64,000 bases of DNA from Glycomyces lechevalierae (GTDB lineage Bacteria; Actinomycetota; Actinomycetes; Mycobacteriales; Micromonosporaceae): contig NZ_JAPZVQ010000002.1 of the NCBI RefSeq assembly GCF_027622945.1, positions 203,850-267,849 on the forward strand, given 5' to 3'. Position numbers and translations under genes: made by a program. The stretch's first letter is position 1; every line of letters starts with the position of its first letter. The notes under the pieces are model-generated. The model was not told the origin of the DNA. It saw nothing but the letters and a program-made list of their open reading frames with translations, and did not search any database. Shown one piece after another: positions 25,966 to 33,407 of the stretch.

Positions 25966-26475
25966 ATGAGCTACCCCCCTGCTCCCCCGCCCCCTCCCGG
26001 CCCGCCGCTCGGCGCCGTGCCCGAGAAGATGCCCGGCACCACGAAGGGCGCCGTGGTGCTCCTGTGGATCGTGTTCGGCTTCGGCATCTGCGGCGGCGGC
26101 GCACTGGCCTTCGGCTACTCCGTCCTCGCGTCGCTCGAGGAACAGGGCGACGCGGTGATCCCCGATTCGTACATGCCGATCATGATCGCCTCGATCGTCC
26201 AGCTGCTGATCTGGACGGTCCTGCGCGCGGTGTTCGCGGTGAAGATCGCCCACCGCAGCGCGGGCGCCCGCAAGGGCGCGATCATCCTCGAGTCCGTGGG
26301 CGTGCTGCTCAGCATCGTGTCCTGGCTGATCACCCCGGATATCGAGATGACCGGCGCGAACACGGCGGGCAACACCGCCGGCAGCGTCGTCGGCGCGCTC
26401 ATCGGCATCGCCCTGGCCGCCACCATCATCGGCCTCTTGTCCACTGCGGACTCGAAGCACTGGTGCAGCGAATAG
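25966..26475 (+). CDS. four-TM hypothetical protein (tandem paralogue)
   Basis: 169 residues, 36 bases after its paralogue with a TAGGAG ribosome site. A Pro-rich start, four TM helices, and a short Cys-containing tail (KHWCSE). Tandem organisation and shared motifs indicate gene duplication. The pair may form a heteromer, which is an inference. Confidence 0.8.
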   Translation: MSYPPAPPPPPGPPLGAVPEKMPGTTKGAVVLLWIVFGFGICGGGALAFGYSVLASLEEQGDAVIPDSYMPIMIASIVQLLIWTVLRAVFAVKIAHRSAGARKGAIILESVGVLLSIVSWLITPDIEMTGANTAGNTAGSVVGALIGIALAATIIGLLSTADSKHWCSE

Positions 26476-26483
26476 GACGGACG

Positions 26484-26560
26484 CGGGGGGGCCCGGGGGG
26501 GGGGGCGGCGGGGGGCCGGGGGGGGGGTTACCCGGCGGGCCCCCCCCCCTGGGGGCCCCC
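26484..26560. repeat. G/C homopolymer tract
   Basis: Long uninterrupted runs of G, then C (runs of 7-12), directly after the 26475 stop. Such runs are hard to sequence, so the exact length is uncertain. No coding signal. Confidence 0.7.
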
Positions 26561-26575
26561 TGTTGGCCGGGCCGC

Positions 26576-26610
26576 GCGGCCGCCCTGCGGAGGTTCCGCA
26601 GGGCGGCCGC
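26576..26610. terminator. strong hairpin, 16-bp perfect stem
   Basis: Arms 26576-26591 (GCGGCCGCCCTGCGGA) and 26595-26610 with a 3-base loop. It lies between the 25966-26475 gene and the next plus-strand gene and probably ends transcription of the former. The T-tract is weak (GTTTA). Confidence 0.75.
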
Positions 26611-26680
26611 GGCGCGTTTACCGCGTTGCCGCGAGTGGCGCGCGGGGCCTATGGTGGAGCCCGAAAGTGAGGGTTGCTCC

Positions 26681-27415
26681 GTGACCAAGTTGAACCAGAT
26701 CATCGCGATCGAGAAGAGCGTCAAGGCGAAGGCCGCGCGTGCGCTCGGCGACGCCGGGCGCGAGCTCGCCAAGGCGCCGCTGCTGTCCGGCATCTCCCGG
26801 ACCTACCAGCCGAAGGACGAGGAAGGCGAGCAGTTGCCGCCCGAGTCGACGAAGGTGCAGCGCCGCGTCGAGGAGCAGCTGCGCGAGGTCTCGGCGGCGA
26901 TGACGCGCCTGTTCGACGTCACGGCCACCAAGGACCGCACCAACGCCCTCGCCACCGCAGACATCAAAGTGGACGGTGAAGTGCTCGTCGCGGACGTGCC
27001 CGTCACCTACCTCCTGTTCCTGGAGAAGCAGCTCGCCGAGTTGCAGGCGTTCGTCAAGGGCCTGCCCGTGCTCGACGCCGCCGAGTCGTGGACGTACAAC
27101 GACGCGTCCGACGCCTTCGCGACCGACCCGGTGAAGACCGTGCGCACCAAGAAGATCCCGCGCAACCACGTCAAAGCCGAAGCGACCGAGGAGCACCCGG
27201 CGCAGGTCGAGGTCTACTACGAGGACATCCCGGTCGGCTACTGGACGACCGTGAAGTTCTCCGGCGCCGCCCCCGCCAAGCGGGTCGCGCAGCTCTCGGA
27301 GCGGCTCGAGAAGCTCCAGATCGCCGTCAAGTTCGCCCGGGAGGAGGCCAACGGAACCGAGGTCGTCGACGAGCAGATCGGCGCCAAGGTCTTCGGCTAC
27401 CTGCTCGGCGAGTAG
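26681..27415 (+). CDS. conserved actinobacterial protein of unknown function, upstream of permuted tRNA-like RNAs
   Basis: 244 residues from a GTG at 26681 with a GTGAGGG site eight bases upstream (an ATG at 26651 gives ten extra residues). Mostly helical at the N-terminus (KLNQIIAIEKSVKAKA), then SRTYQPKDEEGEQLPPES, a central VPVTYLLFLEKQLAEL helix and a C-terminal part with EVYYEDIPVGYWTTVKFSG. From memory this resembles an uncharacterised actinobacterial and phage family (possibly DUF7873); I could not verify this. It directly precedes two Y-RNA-like modules, so a role in binding or using them is a reasonable hypothesis. No nuclease or ligase motif is visible. Confidence 0.85.
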   Translation: MTKLNQIIAIEKSVKAKAARALGDAGRELAKAPLLSGISRTYQPKDEEGEQLPPESTKVQRRVEEQLREVSAAMTRLFDVTATKDRTNALATADIKVDGEVLVADVPVTYLLFLEKQLAELQAFVKGLPVLDAAESWTYNDASDAFATDPVKTVRTKKIPRNHVKAEATEEHPAQVEVYYEDIPVGYWTTVKFSGAAPAKRVAQLSERLEKLQIAVKFAREEANGTEVVDEQIGAKVFGYLLGE

Positions 27416-27425
27416 GCACACAGAC

Positions 27426-27462
27426 CCCCTGTTTTGAGCGACAGGGGTGGCGCGAAAGCGCC
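27426..27462 (+). terminator. two hairpins after the 26681-27415 gene
   Basis: First hairpin: CCCCTGT (27426-27432) with ACAGGGG (27441-27447). Second: GGCGC (27449-27453), a GAAA tetraloop, GCGCC (27458-27462). They may terminate the upstream gene or form the 5' part of the following tRNA-like RNA. Confidence 0.6.
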
Positions 27463-27477
27463 GAAACACGCTGAAAT

Positions 27478-27600
27478 TGAAGTTCAGTAGCAGCACAACG
27501 CGGTAGAGGTGGGGGTTCGATTCCCTCCCCCGGCACCAAGTCGGGGTGGCCCAACTGGCAGAGGCAAGCCGCGAAGACTGAGACTCTCGCTCCAACTTCA
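27478..27600 (+). ncRNA. permuted tRNA-like RNA 1 (YrlA/bacterial Y-RNA-like)
   Basis: The tRNA 3' half lies upstream of its own 5' half. Order: anticodon-stem strand CGCGGT (27499-27504), T arm GGGGG-TTCGATT-CCCTC (27511-27527), acceptor 3' strand CCCCGGC (27528-27534), ACCA plus one A (27535-27539), acceptor 5' strand GTCGGGG (27540-27546), TG, D arm (27549-27565, loop with GG), anticodon-stem strand GCCGCG (27568-27573). All seven acceptor pairs form (one U-G). Flanks TGAAGTT (27478-27484) and AACTTCA (27594-27600) can close an outer stem. YrlA-class Y RNAs, partners of the Ro60 orthologue Rsr, carry such a tRNA mimic with a closed acceptor and open anticodon side. No Rsr gene is in the window. 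Confidence 0.8.
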
Positions 27601-27642
27601 GCATTCGCCACGCCGCGCGTTTCCGCGAGCAGTCCCCTGGGA

Positions 27643-27713
27643 CATCGATGTTGGGGGTTCGAATCCTCCCCGCCCCACCACACGGGGCGGTAGCTCAATG
27701 GCAGAGCACGGTG
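27643..27713 (+). ncRNA. permuted tRNA-like RNA 2 (YrlA/bacterial Y-RNA-like)
   Basis: Same permuted order as RNA 1. Anticodon-stem strand CATCG (27643-27647), 5-base variable loop, T arm GGGGG-TTCGAAT-CCTCC (27653-27669), acceptor 3' strand CCGCCCC (27670-27676), loop ACCACAC, acceptor 5' strand GGGGCGG (27684-27690, seven perfect pairs), TA, D arm GCTC-AATGGCA-GAGC (27693-27707), A, anticodon-stem strand CGGTG (27709-27713). The module is canonical tRNA throughout except that the ends open at the anticodon stem. The outer stem is not clear; the transcript probably extends from about 27601 to beyond 27740. Confidence 0.8.
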
Positions 27714-27768
27714 CTAGCAGCAGACTCAACGGCTGCCACGGATCGCAGCGGCCACTATGTGGCACATG

Positions 27769-27806
27769 GCGGCCCGGTGTCGAGGTCAACGACCCGGGCC
27801 GCACCA
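27769..27806 (+). other. minihelix-like hairpin ending ACCA
   Basis: Arms GCGGCCCGG (27769-27777) and CCGGGCCGC (27794-27802), one bulged T, an inner GTCG/CGAC stem, a seven-base loop AGGTCAA and a 3' ACCA. Thirteen pairs with a 7-base loop and ACCA mimic an acceptor/T-arm minihelix. It may simply be the terminator of the RNA array. Confidence 0.55.
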
Positions 27807-27843
27807 ATCCTCTCCGTGGCGTCCGCGCGGCATAATGGTCGCC

Positions 27844-27876
27844 ATGAGCGACAACAGAAAGGGCGATGCCGCGTAG
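27844..27876 (+). CDS. possible 10-residue leader overlapping the next gene
   Basis: ATG at 27844 to TAG at 27874-27876 encodes MSDNRKGDAA and overlaps the start of the 27866 gene in another frame. It could couple translation to the next gene. The evidence is only its position. Confidence 0.3.
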   Translation: MSDNRKGDAA

Positions 27877-28282
27877 GCCGCCCGCGCGAGTACGCGCACA
27901 GCAGCGCCGCCACCGCACTCCTGCGGTGCCCCGGCCCCTCCCCCATATCCCCGGAGCCTCTGCCGCCCTGCAAGGCGCGATCACGCGCCTCGAGAACGAC
28001 GACCCGCGTTTCAGCCCAGGCGAAGTCGCCTCGGCATTCCGCGTGTGGCAGTGGGTGGTCAGCGGCCCTGTCCGACGCGCGCGCGACCATGCGACGCACG
28101 CCGACTGCGATCTCTGCAATTCCCCGAGCCGTGAAGTCCTCGAACTGGCGCTGCATCTCCTGCCGCAGCGCTCCGCTCGGGAACTGCGGCGCCTCGTCGC
28201 CCCGCTCGACGAACGGTTCCTCCGGCGCACGCTTCCGAAGCCGCAGCTGACCGAGGGCCCGTGGTGGTGGTTCCGGACTTGA
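27866..28282 (+). CDS. hypothetical basic protein, 138 aa
   Basis: 138 residues, ATG with an AAAGGG site. Arg/Pro-rich start, helical middle with two Cys (HADCDLCNSPSREVLE) and a terminal Trp-rich WWWFRT motif. CDLC could be half of a metal site. The protein is basic and could bind nucleic acid. It follows the permuted RNAs by ~60 bases. No family was recognised. Confidence 0.7.
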   Translation: MPRRPPARVRAQQRRHRTPAVPRPLPHIPGASAALQGAITRLENDDPRFSPGEVASAFRVWQWVVSGPVRRARDHATHADCDLCNSPSREVLELALHLLPQRSARELRRLVAPLDERFLRRTLPKPQLTEGPWWWFRT

Positions 28283-28353
28283 CGAGGCGCGGACCGGGGT
28301 CCCGCCGCACTCGATCGCCTCCGGGCGTACGGCCCGTGGACGCCGAAAGGCGG

Positions 28354-28382
28354 CGCCGGCAGCGGGAATGGCGCTGCCGGCG
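28354..28382. terminator. bidirectional hairpin
   Basis: CGCCGGCAGCG (28354-28364) pairs with CGCTGCCGGCG (28372-28382) across a 7-base loop, between convergent genes. Confidence 0.7.
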
Positions 28383-28413
28383 TCGCTTTCTCCGGGGAGG
28401 AGCGGGCAAGGTC

Positions 28414-28866
28414 CTAGGTGTCGGTGCCTTCTTCAGTGGTGGCCTCCTGCTGGCCGGGCGGCGTGCCGCCGGGCATCCCGCCGCCTCCCTGCGGGAGCTG
28501 GTCGGCACAGGCCCCGGTGGCCGCCGCCCAGGCGTCCGCGTCCACGCCGTCGGGAGCGGCCATCGTGCCGGGTCCCATTGCGCCGGAAGGCATGTCACCC
28601 GTGGGCATCCCGCCGTCGGTCGGCATCTCCCCCGTAGGCAGCTCACCGGTGGGCATCTCGCCCGGCGCACTGCCGAACGGCGTCCAGTCCTCCGGCAGCT
28701 CGACACCCTGCTCCGCGAGACAAGCCGTGTAAGCCGCGAGCGGGTCCTCCGCAGCGGTCGTCTCGTCGTCGGTCGACGCCGTGTCCTCGCCGCAGGCGGC
28801 CAGCGCCAAAGCGGCCAGGGCCGCGACCGTGCCGGCCCGGGCGGCCTGGAAAACCATCGATCTCAT
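28414..28866 (-). CDS. lipoprotein with PTGxMP repeats
   Basis: 150 residues from the ATG at 28866. The signal sequence ends in a lipobox (LAALALAACG), so the mature Cys should be lipidated outside the membrane. A short helical part (DPLAAYTACLAEQGVELP) is followed by repeats of (P/E)TGEMP type, then a Gly/Pro-rich tail with a second Cys pair region. The part around TACLAEQGV resembles small actinomycete lipoproteins annotated only as hypothetical. Confidence 0.8.
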   Translation of the reverse strand: MRSMVFQAARAGTVAALAALALAACGEDTASTDDETTAAEDPLAAYTACLAEQGVELPEDWTPFGSAPGEMPTGELPTGEMPTDGGMPTGDMPSGAMGPGTMAAPDGVDADAWAAATGACADQLPQGGGGMPGGTPPGQQEATTEEGTDT

Positions 28867-29048
28867 AGCGAGCGAGCGTCCCCGGCCGACCTCGGCGGCA
28901 CTTCGGAAACACCTCAGAACGGCCTCAACGCCGCCTCCCGCGCCGCCCGGCCCGGGCAGGCCCGACAACCCGGGTAGGGCTGTCCCTACCCGTGAAATGC
29001 CTGCTCGCCGGGTCGTTCCCGAGCCCCGATCGGACGAACATTGAGGGC

Positions 29049-29759
29049 ATGAACAAGATCGTCAAGCAGCTCGGCGCCGACTCCGCGTACCTGCTCTCCT
29101 CGTTTCCGATCGCGATTCCCGCGTTCGTCATCACCGTCGCCGGCTTCGCCGCCGGGATCGGGACCGCGGTCGTCTGGGTCGGCGTGCCGATCCTCGCCGC
29201 GACCCTGTTCGCCATGCGGGGCCTCGCCGCCGCCGGCCGCAGCCAGCTCGGGGCCGTGCTGCGGCAGCCGATCGCGAAGCCGCAGTACAAGCGCGCCGCT
29301 GAGGACGCCTCGCCGCTGCGCCGCTACCTGACGCCGCTGACCGACGGCCAGTCGTGGCTGAACCTCCTCTGGGGCCTGGTGAACTTCCCGCTCGCGGTCG
29401 CCGGGTTCTGCGTGGCCCTGACCTGGTGGGTCGCGACGGTCGCGTCCCTCGCGTACCCGCTCTACGGCTGGATCATCCGCCGCGCGACCGGTGAGGGCGA
29501 CGGCCTGGAGCACGCGACGCGCTGGCTCGGCTGGGGCGACTCGTACGCGGCCATCGCGGCCCTCGCGTTCGCCGGCGGCCTGATCATGGCGCTGCTGCTG
29601 CCCCTGGTGGTGCGCGGTTTCGCGCTGACCCAGGCCGCGCTGGGCCGGGGCCTGCTGGCCTCGCTCTCGGAGTCGGACGCGCCGCATCAGGGCCCGGTCC
29701 GCACCGCCGCGCTCGACGCCGAGGTCACCCGCATCCAGGAGCGCCTCTCCGCCGCATAG
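29049..29759 (+). CDS. stand-alone putative sensor-domain membrane protein
   Basis: 236 residues from the ATG at 29049. Four TM segments in two pairs (about residues 15-55 and 110-150, with a last one near 175-205) and the motif GLVNFPLAVAGFCVALTWW match the 'putative sensor' module that in actinomycetes usually precedes a histidine kinase. No kinase domain follows here, so it is a detached sensor module. It is divergent from the lipoprotein gene and may share its promoter region. Confidence 0.75.
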   Translation: MNKIVKQLGADSAYLLSSFPIAIPAFVITVAGFAAGIGTAVVWVGVPILAATLFAMRGLAAAGRSQLGAVLRQPIAKPQYKRAAEDASPLRRYLTPLTDGQSWLNLLWGLVNFPLAVAGFCVALTWWVATVASLAYPLYGWIIRRATGEGDGLEHATRWLGWGDSYAAIAALAFAGGLIMALLLPLVVRGFALTQAALGRGLLASLSESDAPHQGPVRTAALDAEVTRIQERLSAA

Positions 29760-29793
29760 ACCTTGCCGCATAGACCTTCATCCGGGAAACCCT

Positions 29794-29821
29794 GTCCGGG
29801 CGGCCGCTGGGCCGCCCGGAC
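29794..29821 (+). terminator. terminator of the sensor-domain gene
   Basis: 12-bp stem GTCCGGGCGGCC (29794-29805) / GGCCGCCCGGAC (29810-29821), followed by TTTCG. Confidence 0.75.
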
Positions 29822-29864
29822 TTTCGTGCTGGGAACGGTTTTCACCGATGCTAGGTTGGGGCGC

Positions 29865-30731
29865 ATGGCAGCGCATCACCAGCACGGGGACCACACTGCG
29901 GCGTTCGACTTCGCCGAGGCCGCGACGCGGTTCAAGGAGCGGGCGGCGGCCGAGGCCGCGCAGTACCGGCGGCTCGCGGAACAGCTCGCGGCCCCGGGCG
30001 ACCGGGTCGTGGCGGACATCGGTTGCGGGGCGGCGTCGATGGCGTTCGCGCTGGCCGAGGTCCTGCCGGAGGCGCAGGTCGTGGCGGTGGACGCCGAGCC
30101 GGCGATGCTCGACCTGGTGCGGGAGAGGGCCGCCGAGAGCGGCGCGGGAGTGCGGGCGGCGCTGGCGTCGGTGGACGACGCGGGCGCGCTCGCGGAGGCG
30201 GTCGGGGCGTCGGCGGACCTGTTGTGGGCCGGGCACGTCATCCATCACGCGTCGGATCCGCAAGCGGCCCTTGAGCATCTGGCTGGTCTGTTGGCTCCGG
30301 GCGGGCGGTTGGCGATTGGCGAGGGCGGGACGGCCCCGCAGTTCCTGCCTTGGCATGTGGGCGTGGGGAAGCCGGGTCTGGAGCTGCGGCTGATCGAGGC
30401 GGGTTCGCGGCGGCTGGAGGGGGAAGGGATCGAGCACGGGTCGGCGCCGCTCGCGTACGGCTGGAACGTGGCGTTGGAGCGGGCGGGCCTGGTGGAGGTG
30501 CGCGAGGTGAACGAGCTCGTGGCGAAGCCGGCGCCGCTCGAGGGCGCGGACTTGGCGCACGCGCTGGAGTCGTTGGGCACCAAGGTGGGCTGGTTCGAGC
30601 ACTACCTGAGCGAGGACGACAAGGCGGCGTGGGCGCGGCTGCTCGACGAGGGCGGCCCGGAGTGGCTGGGGCGCCGCCGGGACCTGCACCATCTGTCGAT
30701 CGACACGTACTTCGTGGCCGTCAAGCCCTGA
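29865..30731 (+). CDS. class I SAM-dependent methyltransferase
   Basis: 288 residues from the ATG at 29865. SAM-binding motif I VADIGCGAASMAFALAE at about residues 48-64, acidic motif II VVAVDAEPAM, and later motifs LLWAGHVIHHASDP and LLAPGGRLAIGE. This is a Rossmann-fold methyltransferase of the UbiE/Methyltransf_25 type. The His-rich N-terminus (AAHHQHGDH) is unusual but has no known role. The substrate cannot be predicted. Confidence 0.85.
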   Translation: MAAHHQHGDHTAAFDFAEAATRFKERAAAEAAQYRRLAEQLAAPGDRVVADIGCGAASMAFALAEVLPEAQVVAVDAEPAMLDLVRERAAESGAGVRAALASVDDAGALAEAVGASADLLWAGHVIHHASDPQAALEHLAGLLAPGGRLAIGEGGTAPQFLPWHVGVGKPGLELRLIEAGSRRLEGEGIEHGSAPLAYGWNVALERAGLVEVREVNELVAKPAPLEGADLAHALESLGTKVGWFEHYLSEDDKAAWARLLDEGGPEWLGRRRDLHHLSIDTYFVAVKP

Positions 30732-30756
30732 AGGCGTTGCGGCGCTAGGCGTCCGC

Positions 30757-31992
30757 TCAGTCGTTCTCGGAGTCGACCTCCAGTTGGAAGAGGCGTTCGA
30801 GCGCGGCGCGGGCGTACTCCTCGTCCATGTGGTCGGCGCGGGCGAAGTCGCTGAGCAGGTCGTAGCCGTCGCGCAGGCCGAGGCGGCCGAGGCGGTAGGC
30901 GGCCTCGATGCGGCCGAACCAGTGGAAGCAGTCGTCGGAGGCGAGCACGGAGTAGGCCTCGACGCCGACGTCGGGGCTGATGCCGTGCATCGCTTCGGCG
31001 GCGTCGATGCCGAGGTGGAAGTCCATGACGGACTCGACGCCTTTGACGATGCGCCACAGGGCGTTCTCGGCGTCGATGACGCTGTCCTCGGCGAGCTGCT
31101 CGGCGCAGATCAGCCGCAGCCGTACGGAGATGCGCGGGGCGTTCGCCAAGTGGCGCAGGGCCATCGCGGCGGCGGAGCCGTGGACGTCGCGGAGGGCGTG
31201 GGCGGCGCTGTGGCGCACGTACTCGTTCACCGCTTCGTCGGTGACGAGCTGCATGAGGGCGATCCCGGCGGGTCCGGCAGCGCAGTCGACGAGGGCGCAG
31301 GCGGCGTCGAGCCGGTACTTGGCGTCCACAGTGGCGTCCGCGGCGATGGCTTCGAGTGCGCGGGCGGCGTCCTCGACGCTGAAGCGGCCCATGTGCTCGG
31401 CGACCTCGAGCCGCACCTCGACATCCACATTGGACAGTCGGGCCACGGGTGAGAGGCGCATGGCCATGTCCCGGCCGCCGAGGTCGACGAGGTCCTGGAT
31501 GAGCTGTATGCGCAGCTCGGCGTCGATCGCCTCGTTCTTGATGGAGCCCACGAGGTTCCTCATGGCGCGGTCGCGGCGCTGATGCGGGACGGACACGACG
31601 GCCATGCCGATCGACGGCTCGCGGGCAGCGCCGAGAGTGCCTATCGGCGGCTCGGGGGCGCCGCCCGCCGGCGCTCGGCCGAAGGGCGCGACCGAGGAAT
31701 CGCGGGCGTCCTCGATGGCGGCCTCGTAGACGCCGAGACCGTTCTCGTCCTCGGAGTCGTTGCCCCAGAAGCGGGAACGCGCCCTGGCGGGCGCCGGATC
31801 GGGCTCGTCGCGCATGCGGGCGAGCTGGCGGCGGCGCTGCCATCTGCTGGTCGCCCAGGTCGCGGCTATCGCAGGGTAGAGGAGGCCGTAGCCCCACAGG
31901 CGGCTCACGTCGAGGAGCTCGACCACCGGGACGGGGGCGAGCGCGGCGGAGAAGCGGATGGTCCAAAGCTGCACTGCATTGGCGTTCGCCAT
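30757..31992 (-). CDS. HEAT-like repeat protein with N-terminal membrane segment
   Basis: 411 residues. A hydrophobic N-terminal stretch (about 8-50) is followed by a low-complexity acidic linker, and from about residue 130 by regularly repeated helix pairs (AARALEAIAADATVDAKYRLDAA type), the signature of HEAT/ARM-like scaffolds. Such proteins usually mediate protein contacts. No catalytic motif. Overlaps no neighbour. Confidence 0.78.
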   Translation of the reverse strand: MANANAVQLWTIRFSAALAPVPVVELLDVSRLWGYGLLYPAIAATWATSRWQRRRQLARMRDEPDPAPARARSRFWGNDSEDENGLGVYEAAIEDARDSSVAPFGRAPAGGAPEPPIGTLGAAREPSIGMAVVSVPHQRRDRAMRNLVGSIKNEAIDAELRIQLIQDLVDLGGRDMAMRLSPVARLSNVDVEVRLEVAEHMGRFSVEDAARALEAIAADATVDAKYRLDAACALVDCAAGPAGIALMQLVTDEAVNEYVRHSAAHALRDVHGSAAAMALRHLANAPRISVRLRLICAEQLAEDSVIDAENALWRIVKGVESVMDFHLGIDAAEAMHGISPDVGVEAYSVLASDDCFHWFGRIEAAYRLGRLGLRDGYDLLSDFARADHMDEEYARAALERLFQLEVDSEND

Positions 31993-32373
31993 ACGTCGAA
32001 CCTCGGGTAGAAGCGTTGCTGGCGGGGACTTCTCGGTACGGCTCCGCCGGCGACCGATGCAGGGACTGCCTCGGGCGCCGCGCGGCCTCGACGTGGGATC
32101 GACGGCGCCTTCTAGCAGGCCGCATGGGGGTGCCGGGGCATAAATCGTAGTCCCACAGCGGGATTCGGCGTCGCACAGGGTGTGCGACGGTCCACCCGCT
32201 CCCCGCTCCGCGAGCGGTTCGCCCCGTTACGGCCGCTTCGCCTTTCGCGGGCGGTGCGACCTGGGGATTTCCGGGGGCCACATCGTCTGCGGATGCCTGT
32301 ACGATCGAAGTCACCCCGGTGAAGCCCAATCACCGCGACCGATTGCCCCCGAGCAGACGAGGCGTGTAGAGCG
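31993..32373. promoter_or_regulatory. divergent intergenic region
   Basis: 381 bases between a minus- and a plus-strand gene, so both promoters should be here. No firm operator or hairpin was identified. Confidence 0.45.
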
Positions 32374-33225
32374 ATGACGTATCCGCCCCCCGGCGGTGGG
32401 AACCCGCAGTACCAGCTGCAGCCCGAACCGCAGCAGCCCAGCGACCCGTATTCACAGGGCTACAACAGCACGCCTCCGCCCGGCAACTACTACCAGCAGC
32501 CGCCGCCGCAGCAGTACACGCAGCCGCCGAGCCAGCCGATGATGCCGCCGCAGGTCGGCGTGCAGCCCGGCTACCCTTCGGCGCCCGGCTCGATCCTGCC
32601 GCCGCCGCTCCCGCCGGCCAAGCAGGGCGGCAACCTGCCCGTGATCCTCGGTGTGGTCGTCGCGCTCGTCGTGGTCCTCGGCGTGGCCGCGGTGCTCCTC
32701 ATCCCCGGCCTGGTCAACGGCGACGACGAGGACCCGCAGGCCGGCGGCGGCGACGAGACCTCCGAGAGCGCCGAACCCTCCACTGAGGAGGCTTCGAGCG
32801 AGCCGGCCACCGAGCCGAGCGAAGAGGAGACCGCCGACGCGGGCGGCGACGACGACTTCGCCACCTGGGGCACGCCCGTGAACTCGGACGAGGTCGCCGG
32901 CGGCACGCCGGAGGCGGCGGCGATCAACTACCGGATCGGCTCGGACACGGACGACGACGACCTGATGCAGGCGCAGGTGTGCGCTTCGCCGAGTTCGGCG
33001 ATGCAGTCGGACCTCGACTGGGAGCTCGAGAACACGGGCTACAACTTCGGCTTCCTGCTCTGGAGCATGTCGCGCGAGGTCGACGGCGGGGTCGAGGTGT
33101 GGGTCGGCTGGACGATGGACGACAGCGCGCCGAGCAGCACCGCCGAGATGGAGGAAGGCTCCGGCTACACCTTCACGGCGATCGAGGAAGACGGCGGCTG
33201 GAAGCTCTGCGACGTGACCTGGTAA
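32374..33225 (+). CDS. single-TM protein, Pro/Gln-rich cytoplasmic part, NTF2-like exterior
   Basis: 283 residues. About 85 residues of Pro, Gln and Tyr-rich sequence, a TM helix at about 91-113, an acidic Ser/Glu linker, then a ~110-residue domain with a Cys-containing helix and strands ending GGWKLCDVTW. This is a common actinomycete envelope-protein plan. Function unknown. Confidence 0.8.
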   Translation: MTYPPPGGGNPQYQLQPEPQQPSDPYSQGYNSTPPPGNYYQQPPPQQYTQPPSQPMMPPQVGVQPGYPSAPGSILPPPLPPAKQGGNLPVILGVVVALVVVLGVAAVLLIPGLVNGDDEDPQAGGGDETSESAEPSTEEASSEPATEPSEEETADAGGDDDFATWGTPVNSDEVAGGTPEAAAINYRIGSDTDDDDLMQAQVCASPSSAMQSDLDWELENTGYNFGFLLWSMSREVDGGVEVWVGWTMDDSAPSSTAEMEEGSGYTFTAIEEDGGWKLCDVTW

Positions 33226-33301
33226 CGGCCCGAGCGGCTTCGGCCGCTCGGCTTCGTTCCACCCCGCGGACCACCGAACCCGCGAACTCGTATCCGGACC
33301 A

Positions 33302-33361
33302 GTTATCCACAGGCCCTGATCTGGTATTTCGCGCGCCTGCCGGAAGGTTATCCACAGGCCG
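33302..33361 (+). repeat. two direct copies of GTTATCCACAGGCC upstream of 33408
   Basis: Fourteen identical bases containing TTATCCACA at 33303-33311 and 33348-33356, 45 bases apart, in non-coding DNA. The same 9-mer forms the coding array at 7656-7787. Confidence 0.85.
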
Positions 33362-33372
33362 AAAAGTAGTTG

Positions 33373-33401
33373 TTGACGCTCCGGAGCGGTTCGGAGACAG
33401 T
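33373..33401 (+). promoter_or_regulatory. candidate promoter, near-leaderless
   Basis: TTGACG (33373-33378), 17-base spacer, GACAGT (33396-33401). The ATG follows seven bases later, so the mRNA would be leaderless or nearly so. The -10 is a weak match. Confidence 0.4.
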
Positions 33402-33407
33402 TGGTAC

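Noticed and set aside
27480..27720. Ordinary linear tRNA genes interrupted by inserts
   Set aside because: The 5' half GTCGGGG does not pair with the next 3' half CCGCCCC, whereas each 3' half pairs fully with the 5' half that follows it. Only the permuted reading is consistent.
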